The notes under the pieces were generated by a model, which was not told where the DNA came from, did not search any database, and saw only the letters and a list, made by a program, of their open reading frames with translations. This document shows positions 1 to 6,430 of a stretch of 11,741 nt of DNA, in pieces. The position numbers and the translations under genes are program-made. Location of the stretch: contig JALTMC010000718.1 of NCBI GenBank assembly GCA_027005175.1, positions 1 to 11,741 on the forward strand. The letters are read 5' to 3'. Position 1 is the first letter of the stretch. Every line of letters begins with the position of its first letter. The DNA comes from Myxococcales bacterium. GTDB taxonomy: Bacteria > Myxococcota_C > UBA6777.

Positions 1-2
1 AC

Positions 3-329
3 CCACGAGCTTTGGTTAATATTTTACAAAAACTCTCGGAACGTCTGCGGAATATGAACAAGATCATTAGCAACCTGACCTTGCTCGATGTTTATGGCCG
101 TGTCGCCCGCTTTTTTATGCAGCTTGCAGAGGAAGAGGGGGAGAGTATGAACGGGGGAATCTTACTTCGGAAACCACCATCACAGCAACAAATGGCGGGA
201 ATGCTAGGCACCAGTCGCGAAACGGTCAATCGTGTGATCGCTGAATTTGTTCAGCTCGGGATCCTACAAAAAGACGGTCGCCAACTCATGATCACCAACG
301 AAGCGATGCTTGCGGATCAAGTCCAGTAG
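3..329 (+). CDS. Crp/Fnr-family transcriptional regulator, C-terminal part (5' truncated)
   Basis: The reading frame is open from the window edge, so only about the last 108 residues are present and the effector-binding beta-barrel lies outside. What remains fits the dimerisation helix (the stretch with SERLRNMNK) followed by the winged helix-turn-helix of Crp/Fnr regulators. The segment PSQQQMAGMLGTSRETVNRV matches the usual pattern in which a residue run like 'QQxxAxxLGxSRETVxR' forms the two DNA-binding helices, and LGILQKDGRQLMI forms the wing. It should act as a dimeric cytoplasmic activator or repressor. The effector (cAMP, iron-sulfur, haem or other) cannot be told without the N-terminal half. 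No terminator is evident after the stop; a G/T-rich spacer of 83 bases separates it from the next gene on the same strand, so read-through is possible. Confidence 0.88.
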   Translation, partial: PRALVNILQKLSERLRNMNKIISNLTLLDVYGRVARFFMQLAEEEGESMNGGILLRKPPSQQQMAGMLGTSRETVNRVIAEFVQLGILQKDGRQLMITNEAMLADQVQ

Positions 330-344
330 CTTTTGACTTGGGTT

Positions 345-400
345 TGAGGGGTCTCTTTTTGTTGGTTTGAGTTTGGTTTGGGTTTGGTTCTTTGTTGTGG
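345..400 (+). other. G/T-rich low-complexity tract with possible two-tier G-quadruplex
   Basis: The + strand is almost free of A and C here and repeats TTTGG/GGTTTG units. G runs at 364-365, 375-376, 380-382 and 386-387 could form a two-layer quadruplex in DNA or in the leader RNA of the downstream gene. The tract ends directly at that gene's Shine-Dalgarno sequence (GGAGGG, 399-404). It may be just compositional skew. Confidence 0.3.
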
Positions 401-412
401 AGGGATTTTTGA

Positions 413-1366
413 TTGAAGCCTTGTGCGAGTGCGGCAGATGCAGACGTTCAACATGCCAAAGTTGTTGAGTTGGCAGATGGTGTTTTTGGGTATATCAGTG
501 ATTTTGACCCGAACACCGGTTGGATCGTGGGTGACGAGGGGTGTCTTGCTATCGATTGTAGGGCAACACCTCTTCTCGCCAGAGAGATGCTACAAGATAT
601 CGGGAAGGTTACAGATAAGCCTGTAACACGCCTTTTTTTAACTCACTACCATGCAGTGCGAGTTTTGGGACGTGCGGCATTTACGGATGTTCATACTGTG
701 ATCGCGAGCCGTCATACGTTGGACTTAATTCGAGAGCGTGGTGCTCAGGATTTTGCCTCTGAAGTACGACGCTTTCCTCGTCTGTTCTCGGCAGTGGAAG
801 ATGTTCCAGGTCTGACCTTTCCTCACATCACCTTTGAGAGAGAGATGACTTTGTGGATGGGAGAGCGTGAAATTCGGCTGTCTCATCCAGGGAGAGGGCA
901 TACCAAAGGGGATAGCACGGTCTGGCTACCCAAAGAGCGGATCTTATTTGCTGGAGACTTGATCGAGGATCATTGTGCTTTGTATTGTGGAGATGCTTAT
1001 CTTCATGAATGGCGTGACACACTACTCCAGCTTGAGTTACTCCAACCCTTGGTCGTTGTTCCTGGGCGAGGGGCTGTCATTGTTGGAGAAGAGAAGATTA
1101 AGGCCGCGATGCAAGCCACTGCTGGATTCCTCGACAACCTTTTACAATTCACACAAGAAGCTATGGGTCGAGATGGTGCTACGCTGAAAACAGCCTTTGA
1201 ACATGTCTATGAACATATGACAACATTATACGGGGAATGGGCCATCTATGAGCACTGCATTCCGTTTAATGTAAGTCGCGCATGGGACGAACTGCACGGC
1301 GTCGAAGAGCCTATCCTGTGGACAGCGGAGCGCGATCAAGAGATGTGGAATGCTTTGCAGGAGTAG
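413..1366 (+). CDS. Metallo-beta-lactamase-fold protein with substituted metal-binding site
   Basis: This 317-residue protein has the MBL-fold layout: a beta-rich N-terminus (VFGYISDFDP, then GWIVGDEGCLAIDCRA, about 24-51), the metal-motif loop LTHYHAVRVLG (76-86), HPGRGHTKGDS (158-168), FAGDLIEDH (179-187) and VVPGRG (215-220). In active family members the first motif is HxHxDH. Here it reads H78-Y-H80-A-V82-R83, so the Asp and third His are replaced by Val and Arg, and the late PGHG-type His is Arg219. His78, His80, His163 and Asp182 remain. From memory, a group of proteobacterial homologues shares this THYHAVRVLG motif and the C-terminal YEHCxPFNVSRAxDE motif (here 279-293), so the change looks family-wide rather than a local mutation. 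Substrate is unknown; it may bind one metal or none. The start is TTG at 413, chosen because GGAGGG (399-404) sits 8 bases upstream. No signal peptide is seen. The converging gene on the other side is separated by an inverted-repeat element. Confidence 0.85.
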   Translation: MKPCASAADADVQHAKVVELADGVFGYISDFDPNTGWIVGDEGCLAIDCRATPLLAREMLQDIGKVTDKPVTRLFLTHYHAVRVLGRAAFTDVHTVIASRHTLDLIRERGAQDFASEVRRFPRLFSAVEDVPGLTFPHITFEREMTLWMGEREIRLSHPGRGHTKGDSTVWLPKERILFAGDLIEDHCALYCGDAYLHEWRDTLLQLELLQPLVVVPGRGAVIVGEEKIKAAMQATAGFLDNLLQFTQEAMGRDGATLKTAFEHVYEHMTTLYGEWAIYEHCIPFNVSRAWDELHGVEEPILWTAERDQEMWNALQE

Positions 1367-1374
1367 GATCTGAG

Positions 1375-1557
1375 CTAGCCCGAATGATTCACGTTGTTCG
1401 TCGCGAGGCGACGGAAAGCCCGAGCAGATACAAGGAAGGCACAGGCTCGCCCTCGCAGACGGTACATCGTACCGTTGAGACGGCGAAACAAGCCTGACGA
1501 AGTCGATGCCGGGGGTTTGCAAGCCGTAGCAGAACGTTCGTGAATCATTCGGGCTAG
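1375..1557. mobile_element. MITE-like structured element with 19-bp perfect terminal inverted repeats
   Basis: CTAGCCCGAATGATTCACG at 1375-1393 recurs as its exact reverse complement at 1539-1557. The outer CTAG on each side is itself palindromic, so the element may be 175 bp (1379-1553) with 15-bp inverted repeats flanked by a CTAG target duplication. Internal structure is strong: a CGTCGC/GCGACG hairpin with a 3-base loop at 1399-1413; a long imperfect hairpin at 1442-1496 (outer CAGGCT/AGCCTG, then CGCC/GGCG) capped by the perfect stem ACGGTAC/GTACCGT at 1459-1475. It encodes no convincing protein. It lies 8 bases after the MBL gene's stop and 2 bases from the stop of the convergent gene. 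A non-autonomous insertion-sequence derivative is the best reading; a dispersed structured repeat or bidirectional terminator is the alternative. No second copy is seen in this window. Confidence 0.65.
1442..1496. repeat. Long imperfect hairpin inside the inverted-repeat element
   Basis: CAGGCT (1442-1447) pairs with AGCCTG (1491-1496); CGCC (1448-1451) pairs with GGCG (1482-1485), leaving AAACA as a bulge; ACGGTAC (1459-1465) pairs with GTACCGT (1469-1475) across the loop ATC. The nested pairing is seen directly in the sequence. It could fold as a cruciform in DNA or as an RNA structure in transcripts running off either convergent gene. Confidence 0.6.
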
Positions 1558-1559
1558 GG

Positions 1560-2630
1560 TTACCACTTTGTCCAGTGAGGTCTGGTGCGTTTGGGAGCTT
1601 GCTCTGAGAACTCCTGCTCTGGTGTCGAGATGAGCTGCGTCAACGGAAGTGCCTCTTTTGTCTTTTCTGTTTGAACTGGACTGGAGCTTTTCACTGCCTG
1701 AGTTATCGCTTGCAACTCGACACAAGAAGAAAAGCTGCTGTTGATCTTATGTGGAGTTTCATGAGTGGGTCTCTCTGCATTCTCAGCTTTCACGTTTTGG
1801 TTTCGTTCCATACCTTGTCGAACTTGACTTGCCTCGGAAGCGATCCCTTCACAAGAGGGGAAGCCATCAATCGAGGGACATGAATAGGATTCTTGGGTGG
1901 GGGGGCAGTCTGAACCCGACACTCTTGCCATCTCCTTTTGGGGCGTGAGTATCACGTAAGACGTGACTTCGGATGACGATGTAGAGTCGGACTGTGGTGA
2001 CAGTGTCCTCTTGTCTGATAGGCTGTGAAAGCTCTCTGATAAAGTTGTTTTTCGTGAACGGGCTGTGTGCGGTCTTTGTGGCAGAGAGGAGTGCGGTCGT
2101 TGTATTTGACTCGAAGAGAATCCTTCTTGTATACGATGTTGAGGTGTTGTGCTGAAGGAGTCTGGAAGAGGCTTGTGGTGTGCCTGGCTGTTTGGCAGTG
2201 TCTTTGGCGGCCTGACCCGCTCAACCATGTGACTTTGCTGCGGACTCATTGGTCTCTTGGGTATTTGAAAACGTCGCAATGACGAGATGCTGGGATTACT
2301 GTAGATCGCTTGATTGTCTTGAACTTCTTTTTCAAAGATGTGGTGATGCCACTTCTTGGATAAAAATAGCTTCACTTTCATCTTGCTTTCATGTCGCAAG
2401 ATACTGAAATAAAATTCTTTGATAGCTTCTATGGGGAGGCCACGAACAAGGTGTAAATTGTCAAAGATAGGGTGAAGAAACATTCTCCCATTCTCGGTGT
2501 GAGGTGTGACGTGATACCTCACCAAGCTGAGGGCTTGCTGAAATGTTAAAGCAGGTAACAAAGGCAGCTTCTCTACTTGTTTGATCAACGGCATGATCGT
2601 ATGTAATGGAAGAATATCTGGTTTGGACAT
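1560..2630 (-). CDS. Hypothetical protein, small folded N-terminus and long disordered Ser/Pro/Gln-rich tail
   Basis: I do not recognise this 356-residue protein. Residues 1-105 look foldable: hydrophobic helices around PLIKQVEKLPLLPALTF (14-30), ALSLVRYHV (33-41) and AIKEFYFSIL (69-78), then a basic, His-rich stretch KKWHHHIF (92-99). From about residue 110 to the end it is low-complexity, rich in Ser, Pro, Thr, Gln, Arg and His, and predicted by eye to be disordered. No signal peptide or membrane helix is visible. The ATG is preceded by AGAGGG with about 5 bases of spacing. It lies 186 bases downstream of the NUC1 nuclease on the same strand, so co-transcription or its own promoter are both possible. 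The stop codon is 2 bases from the inverted-repeat element. The uninterrupted 1-kb frame and ribosome binding site argue that it is a gene despite its odd composition. Confidence 0.65.
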   Translation of the reverse strand: MSKPDILPLHTIMPLIKQVEKLPLLPALTFQQALSLVRYHVTPHTENGRMFLHPIFDNLHLVRGLPIEAIKEFYFSILRHESKMKVKLFLSKKWHHHIFEKEVQDNQAIYSNPSISSLRRFQIPKRPMSPQQSHMVERVRPPKTLPNSQAHHKPLPDSFSTTPQHRIQEGFSSSQIQRPHSSLPQRPHTARSRKTTLSESFHSLSDKRTLSPQSDSTSSSEVTSYVILTPQKEMARVSGSDCPPTQESYSCPSIDGFPSCEGIASEASQVRQGMERNQNVKAENAERPTHETPHKINSSFSSCVELQAITQAVKSSSPVQTEKTKEALPLTQLISTPEQEFSEQAPKRTRPHWTKW

Positions 2631-2762
2631 CTTTTCCCTCTTCGTTTGGCTGGAAAATTTTTTGTTAGGGAAGTTGCATAGGATAAGAGAGCCGCGCGAT
2701 ACTATACACTTACGGTGTTCTTCTGAGGTGACTTGAGAGGGGAATGGGGTGATTTTTTCTTT

Positions 2763-2786
2763 GATTCTATGAATCTATATGATTCA
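2763..2786. promoter_or_regulatory. Overlapping inverted repeats GATTC / GAATC / GATTCA (possible operator)
   Basis: GATTC-TAT-GAATC (2763-2775) overlaps TGAATC-TATAT-GATTCA (2770-2786), giving three alternating half-sites in 24 bases. It lies 31 bases past the stop of the nuclease gene and about 130 bases upstream of the disordered-protein gene, so it could be an operator for the latter or a weak stem after the nuclease. There is no T run after it on the minus strand, which argues against an ordinary intrinsic terminator. Confidence 0.3.
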
Positions 2787-2816
2787 GATGGGTTGAAATG
2801 ATTTCGGATATGAAAA

Positions 2817-3719
2817 TTATTTTTCGTTCCATTCTTTTTCATCACGCCAGAAGGGAATATCAAGTCTGGCTTTGATTTGTTCTCCGCGAGAGCCGAGGGC
2901 TTGAAGGAAGTTATACGAAAGGTTGGATCTGGGATTGCTTTTTTGTATGAACTCTTCCAAGTCTTTCACTGACATCACATGTTCGCTGCTCCAGAGTTGG
3001 TCATTTTCGATCGCCTTGTTTGGTAGGATAAATGCGATGCTGCGTTTGTGCTGAAGAGAGTAAATCACCTTGTAGAAGTAGCGTGGAATGGGGATTTTGT
3101 TAAATCGAGTGTTGCGTTGTCCATAAACGGGTCCGGCAATAATGACGAGTTTTCCCTTTGTGAAGGACCATTTTCGGACGAGTCTCTCTAGTTTTCCCCA
3201 GGCTTGTCTGTTTAATTCGGGGTGTTGTAGCGCTACATTGGTCATGAGGAAGGTTTGGTCATTGCTTTGACGGCTGAAGTCAATAGAGGCACTTGGAGCG
3301 AGGTGGCCTTTGTCGTAGCCGGAGTTTTCACAGTGTTCGGGTTCCACTCGGTATCGTTTGAGAACGTCGTGATCGGAGTGATAGCCCTCTCCGCGTTCAA
3401 CGTCAACACCAATGGACCACTTACTGAGAACGTAAGAAACCCACAACGCGCACCGTCGTTTGTTGCTATATCCCACCGCATATCCCGCTCGTTGTAAAAT
3501 CAGATCGGTGGGGCAAGACTTGCCAAATTTGATATGGTTGTACGGTGTAAACCATCCTAGTTTGAGTGTAAACCACCAGGAATAAGAGCGGTGTCGATAG
3601 GGGAAGACACGAGTACTTAACCCATGCCAAATCATCGCTCCCACAATGACGGAGATGATGATGGTTACGAGTAAATGATCACGCATGATGGCGGCTGTCG
3701 AAACTGTCAGAGCACGCAT
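2817..3719 (-). CDS. Membrane-anchored NUC1-type DNA/RNA non-specific endonuclease
   Basis: In the 300-residue form used here, an N-terminal hydrophobic helix (about 15-33, LLVTIIISVIVGAMIW) follows a short basic segment and precedes Arg-rich residues, which suggests a signal anchor; orientation is not certain. The rest is a beta-beta-alpha-metal nuclease of the endonuclease G/NucA/EndA family. The active-site motif, usually DRGH, reads DKGHLAP (136-142) with catalytic His139. TNVALQHPELNRQAW (160-174) holds the conserved Asn161 and the NRxAW magnesium-site motif. Later VIIAGPVYG and IPRYFYKVIY match the core strands. Members cleave single- or double-stranded DNA and RNA without sequence preference; roles include nutrient acquisition, DNA uptake (pneumococcal EndA is also membrane anchored) and toxin activity. 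ATG at 3719 is chosen because GAGGGAG lies just upstream; a longer frame from TTG at 3752 adds 11 residues but has no ribosome binding site. No recognisable immunity gene is adjacent. Confidence 0.85.
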   Translation of the reverse strand: MRALTVSTAAIMRDHLLVTIIISVIVGAMIWHGLSTRVFPYRHRSYSWWFTLKLGWFTPYNHIKFGKSCPTDLILQRAGYAVGYSNKRRCALWVSYVLSKWSIGVDVERGEGYHSDHDVLKRYRVEPEHCENSGYDKGHLAPSASIDFSRQSNDQTFLMTNVALQHPELNRQAWGKLERLVRKWSFTKGKLVIIAGPVYGQRNTRFNKIPIPRYFYKVIYSLQHKRSIAFILPNKAIENDQLWSSEHVMSVKDLEEFIQKSNPRSNLSYNFLQALGSRGEQIKARLDIPFWRDEKEWNEK

Positions 3720-3837
3720 TACACTCCCTCTCTTCTCTGTTGGCTGTGTCAAGAAATACGGATGCGGTGCATTAAGCTTGTTCTCTCACAAACTGCAAGC
3801 TGATGTGCCCTGAGGTTGGGATTGTAGCAACACATTT

Positions 3838-3865
3838 TTGACATGACAATCATTCTTTGTAAAGT
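3838..3865 (+). promoter_or_regulatory. Candidate sigma70-type promoter for the kinase fusion gene
   Basis: A perfect -35 box TTGACA (3838-3843) is followed after 16 bases by TAAAGT (3860-3865, four of six matches to TATAAT). It would give a leader of about 90 bases before the start codon at 3962. It lies in the 242-base divergent region shared with the nuclease gene, whose remaining sequence shows only a weak AGCTTG/CAAGCT inverted repeat (3775-3801). Confidence 0.4.
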
Positions 3866-3961
3866 GGAAGGCGTGTCAGGAGTGGATTGGAGTGTGGAAA
3901 TGAACTAGACTCTGATGTCAACGCGCAGGATTCGGATAGTTTGCTGTAGGAAGGATGCTAG

Positions 3962-6313
3962 ATGCAACAGAGTAATGATTCGAGAATTTCGGAGATGGCG
4001 ACGTCCCTGCGGGTTCTTATTGCTGTGAGTGATCCCAGTTTACCGTTGTTGGAGCAGGCACTTCACGAGGAGGGCTTCTCCTATTCTGTTGCGCGAACAA
4101 GTGATGAAGCGATCTGGTATGCGGAGCGGGAGCAGCCTATTTTGATCGTGCTGGATGTTTCTCTTGGGGGAGGGCAAGGTTTTCAAGTGTGTGAACGTTT
4201 GAAGCAGCGTACAGCAACCCAAGACATTCCCGTGATGTTTCTTTCGGCCCAGGACGATGTGCAATATCGTGCTCACGGCTTGCAGCTTGGGGCTGTGGAC
4301 TATCTGGCGAAGCCCTTTCAACTCCGAGAGCTTATTCTTCGGGTTCAGTTCCATGTGAAGACAGAAAATCATCGTCGTGAGTTGCTCGCTCATAATATGA
4401 TGTTACAGCAGCAGGTTCATGAAAAGCCTCGAACCAAGGCCGAAGTGCGTCGAGAGGTGCTGGGGCCACTGTTGGGGGAGAGTCCTGCGGTGCAGTTGTT
4501 GCGTCAGGCGATACAACTTTACGCGCCTGCTGACCAGCCCGTTCTTCTGACAGGTCCTTTGGGTGCAGGGTATCAATCTGTAGCTCGGGCGATTCACTAT
4601 CAGTCTGAGCGACGCAATCAGATCTTTTTGTATGTGAACTGTGCCACTTTGCAAGAGGAGCAGTCTTCGAGTTTTCTGACGACGACCATTACACGAGATA
4701 TGTTGGATGGAGTAGGGCATCGCAGTCAATTCTTTCATGCTCATGATGGTACGCTGTTTATGGACCGCATGGATGAGCTGCCTCTGGCTCTTCAAGAGAA
4801 GCTGTTGGCGATCTTGCGGTTGGTGCAGGACCAGCGAAGCAAGGGAAAACCTGTGTACCCCGATGTTCGGATTGTGTCCTATATGATGGAAGATCCACAC
4901 TACGCGGTACAACGCGGTGCATTTCTTCCTGACCTTTTGCCCCTTTTGACTCCACAGCGTATCGCTGTTCCCTCGCTGCGAGAGCGCAAACAGGATATCC
5001 CAGTGATTGCGGACTTCTTTCTACAACAAAGTGCGCGTCGTTTGGGGAAAGTGGTGGGTCGAATTGCAGCGGAGTCAACCCATCGTTTGATGGCCTATTC
5101 TTGGCCTGGCAACATCGACGAGCTTCAGCAACTCATTGAACGAGAGGTTGCAATTACACAAAGTCCAGTGCTGTTGATCGACACTCACCTGTTGGAGGAG
5201 GGGATCTCACTGGATCGCTATCGTTTGATTCGTAAGCTCGGGGCTGGTGGGATGGGTGAGGTATGGCATGCGAAACATCGGTGGCTGGCTCGCTCTGCTG
5301 CGGTGAAGTGGGTGCGACCTGACCCCCATCTGCCTCCCAAAGAAAAGCAAATGATGATCCAGCGTTTTCAACAAGAAGCGCAGGTTATATCGCAGCTTTC
5401 ATCTCCTTATACGGTCACACTCTTTGATTTTGGTGTCGAGCCTTCAGGAACATTCTATTATGTGATGGAGCTGCTTGATGGGATGGAGTTGCAGACATTG
5501 GTCGAGCGGTTTGGGCCTCTCTCTCCAGCTCGTTTGATTCGAATCTTACGCAAGGTTTGTCGCTCTCTTGCGGAAGCTCATATGTACGATCTCGTACATC
5601 GAGATATCAAACCCGAAAATATCTATATCTGCAAAATGGGTTTGGAGTACGATTTCCCGAAGGTGCTCGACTTTGGTATCGTCAAGGTTCGTCCAGAAGA
5701 AACATCAGGTCCACACACCGAGCACAAAGGTGCTGTGGGCACACCGGGTTATATGGCTCCAGAAGCTGTGACGCAAGAGTATCCAATGGATGGTCGCTCG
5801 GATCTGTATGCGTTGGGTTGTGTGGCCTACTGGGCGCTCACGGGGCGTCCCGTCTTTCTCGAAACAGACCCCATCGCTCTGTTGCGAAAGCATGTGTATG
5901 GGGACGTGGAGCCACCTTCAGCCTTTGCATCAGGAATTCCTCCAGCCTTGGAGTCTTTGATTCTCTCTTGTATGTCCAAAGATCCAAATCAGCGACCCCC
6001 TTCAGCCGAAGTACTATGGGATCTCTTGGGACAGATTCAAGTCGGGGATTCTTGGACTCCAGAGGATGCGAGGATCTGGTGGGAACGAAATGAAATCCCA
6101 GATCCATCTGCCTCTGACAATCAAGCCACCCGGCCTTTTCCCTCCGACGATCCGCTGGTGGAAGACAGCGTTGAATTGATTGTCATGTCGGAGCCGAAGG
6201 GCTATGTTGATCTCTCCCAAATCCCGTCCCGATTTGGGCCTGTGCCAGCACCGTCTGTATCGCAGGATTCCATACAGCCTGTCAATCCATCATTGCCTCC
6301 TTTTAAAAAGTAG
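3962..6313 (+). CDS. Response-regulator receiver / degenerate sigma54-type AAA+ / Ser-Thr protein kinase fusion
   Basis: The 783-residue protein has three parts. (1) Receiver, about 16-135: Asp24, phospho-acceptor Asp65 (IVLDVSLGG), Ser95 and Lys117 (LAKPF), all expected for a working CheY-like domain. (2) About 168-405, clearly related to NtrC-type AAA+ domains (LGESPAVQLLRQAI, FLYVNCATL, PSLRERKQDIPVIADFF, SWPGNIDELQQLIER), but Walker A is GPLGAGYQ with Tyr instead of Lys, the GAFTGA sigma54-contact loop is absent, and Walker B reads TLFMDRMDE instead of a DE pair. It should neither hydrolyse ATP normally nor activate sigma54, and no Fis helix-turn-helix follows. (3) Kinase, about 417-690: LGAGGMGEVW (426-435), Lys449, Glu472, HRDIKPEN (546-553), DFG (570-572), GTPGYMAPE (593-601), Asp614 and Arg678, all needed residues present. 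A Pro-rich tail (about 700-783) has no membrane helix, so the protein is cytoplasmic. ATG at 3962 follows AGGAAGGA with 7-base spacing. Inferred role: a phosphorelay input controls Ser/Thr kinase output. Confidence 0.92.
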   Translation: MQQSNDSRISEMATSLRVLIAVSDPSLPLLEQALHEEGFSYSVARTSDEAIWYAEREQPILIVLDVSLGGGQGFQVCERLKQRTATQDIPVMFLSAQDDVQYRAHGLQLGAVDYLAKPFQLRELILRVQFHVKTENHRRELLAHNMMLQQQVHEKPRTKAEVRREVLGPLLGESPAVQLLRQAIQLYAPADQPVLLTGPLGAGYQSVARAIHYQSERRNQIFLYVNCATLQEEQSSSFLTTTITRDMLDGVGHRSQFFHAHDGTLFMDRMDELPLALQEKLLAILRLVQDQRSKGKPVYPDVRIVSYMMEDPHYAVQRGAFLPDLLPLLTPQRIAVPSLRERKQDIPVIADFFLQQSARRLGKVVGRIAAESTHRLMAYSWPGNIDELQQLIEREVAITQSPVLLIDTHLLEEGISLDRYRLIRKLGAGGMGEVWHAKHRWLARSAAVKWVRPDPHLPPKEKQMMIQRFQQEAQVISQLSSPYTVTLFDFGVEPSGTFYYVMELLDGMELQTLVERFGPLSPARLIRILRKVCRSLAEAHMYDLVHRDIKPENIYICKMGLEYDFPKVLDFGIVKVRPEETSGPHTEHKGAVGTPGYMAPEAVTQEYPMDGRSDLYALGCVAYWALTGRPVFLETDPIALLRKHVYGDVEPPSAFASGIPPALESLILSCMSKDPNQRPPSAEVLWDLLGQIQVGDSWTPEDARIWWERNEIPDPSASDNQATRPFPSDDPLVEDSVELIVMSEPKGYVDLSQIPSRFGPVPAPSVSQDSIQPVNPSLPPFKK

Positions 6314-6388
6314 CGTAGAGGGGCTTTGGTGAAGGCGGGCTCCATGATACACTCGTGCAATGTGATCTTGTGTTATGTGATTGATCGA

Positions 6389-6402
6389 TTCGGTAACCCG
6401 AA
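6389..6402. promoter_or_regulatory. Small inverted repeat TTCGG-TAAC-CCGAA
   Basis: A perfect 5-bp inverted repeat with a 4-base spacer lies 29 bases upstream of the Sel1-repeat gene's start. It may be an operator half-site pair or a leader hairpin. There is no T run to make it a terminator for the kinase gene, and the match is short enough to be chance. Confidence 0.2.
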
Positions 6403-6430
6403 CTTTGTGAACAATATGAGGAGGTGTTTT

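Noticed and set aside
1226-1725. Overlapping minus-strand ORFs (1226-1522 and 1375-1725) running through the inverted-repeat element
   Set aside because: They are made largely of the element and of the mirror of flanking genes, with no ribosome binding site and no recognisable protein.
2761-2816. Intrinsic terminator after the nuclease gene
   Set aside because: The stem is A/T-rich and short and is followed by A residues rather than T residues on the minus strand.
3720-3752. Upstream TTG start extending the nuclease by 11 residues
   Set aside because: No ribosome binding site precedes it, whereas GAGGGAG sits just before the ATG at 3719.
5557-6093. 178-residue + frame inside the kinase domain
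   Set aside because: It is a shifted-frame shadow of a kinase domain whose catalytic motifs are all intact in the main frame.
6326-6430. Upstream TTG start extending the Sel1-repeat protein by 35 residues
   Set aside because: The extension would bury the signal peptide, and a strong AGGAGGT precedes the ATG at 6431.
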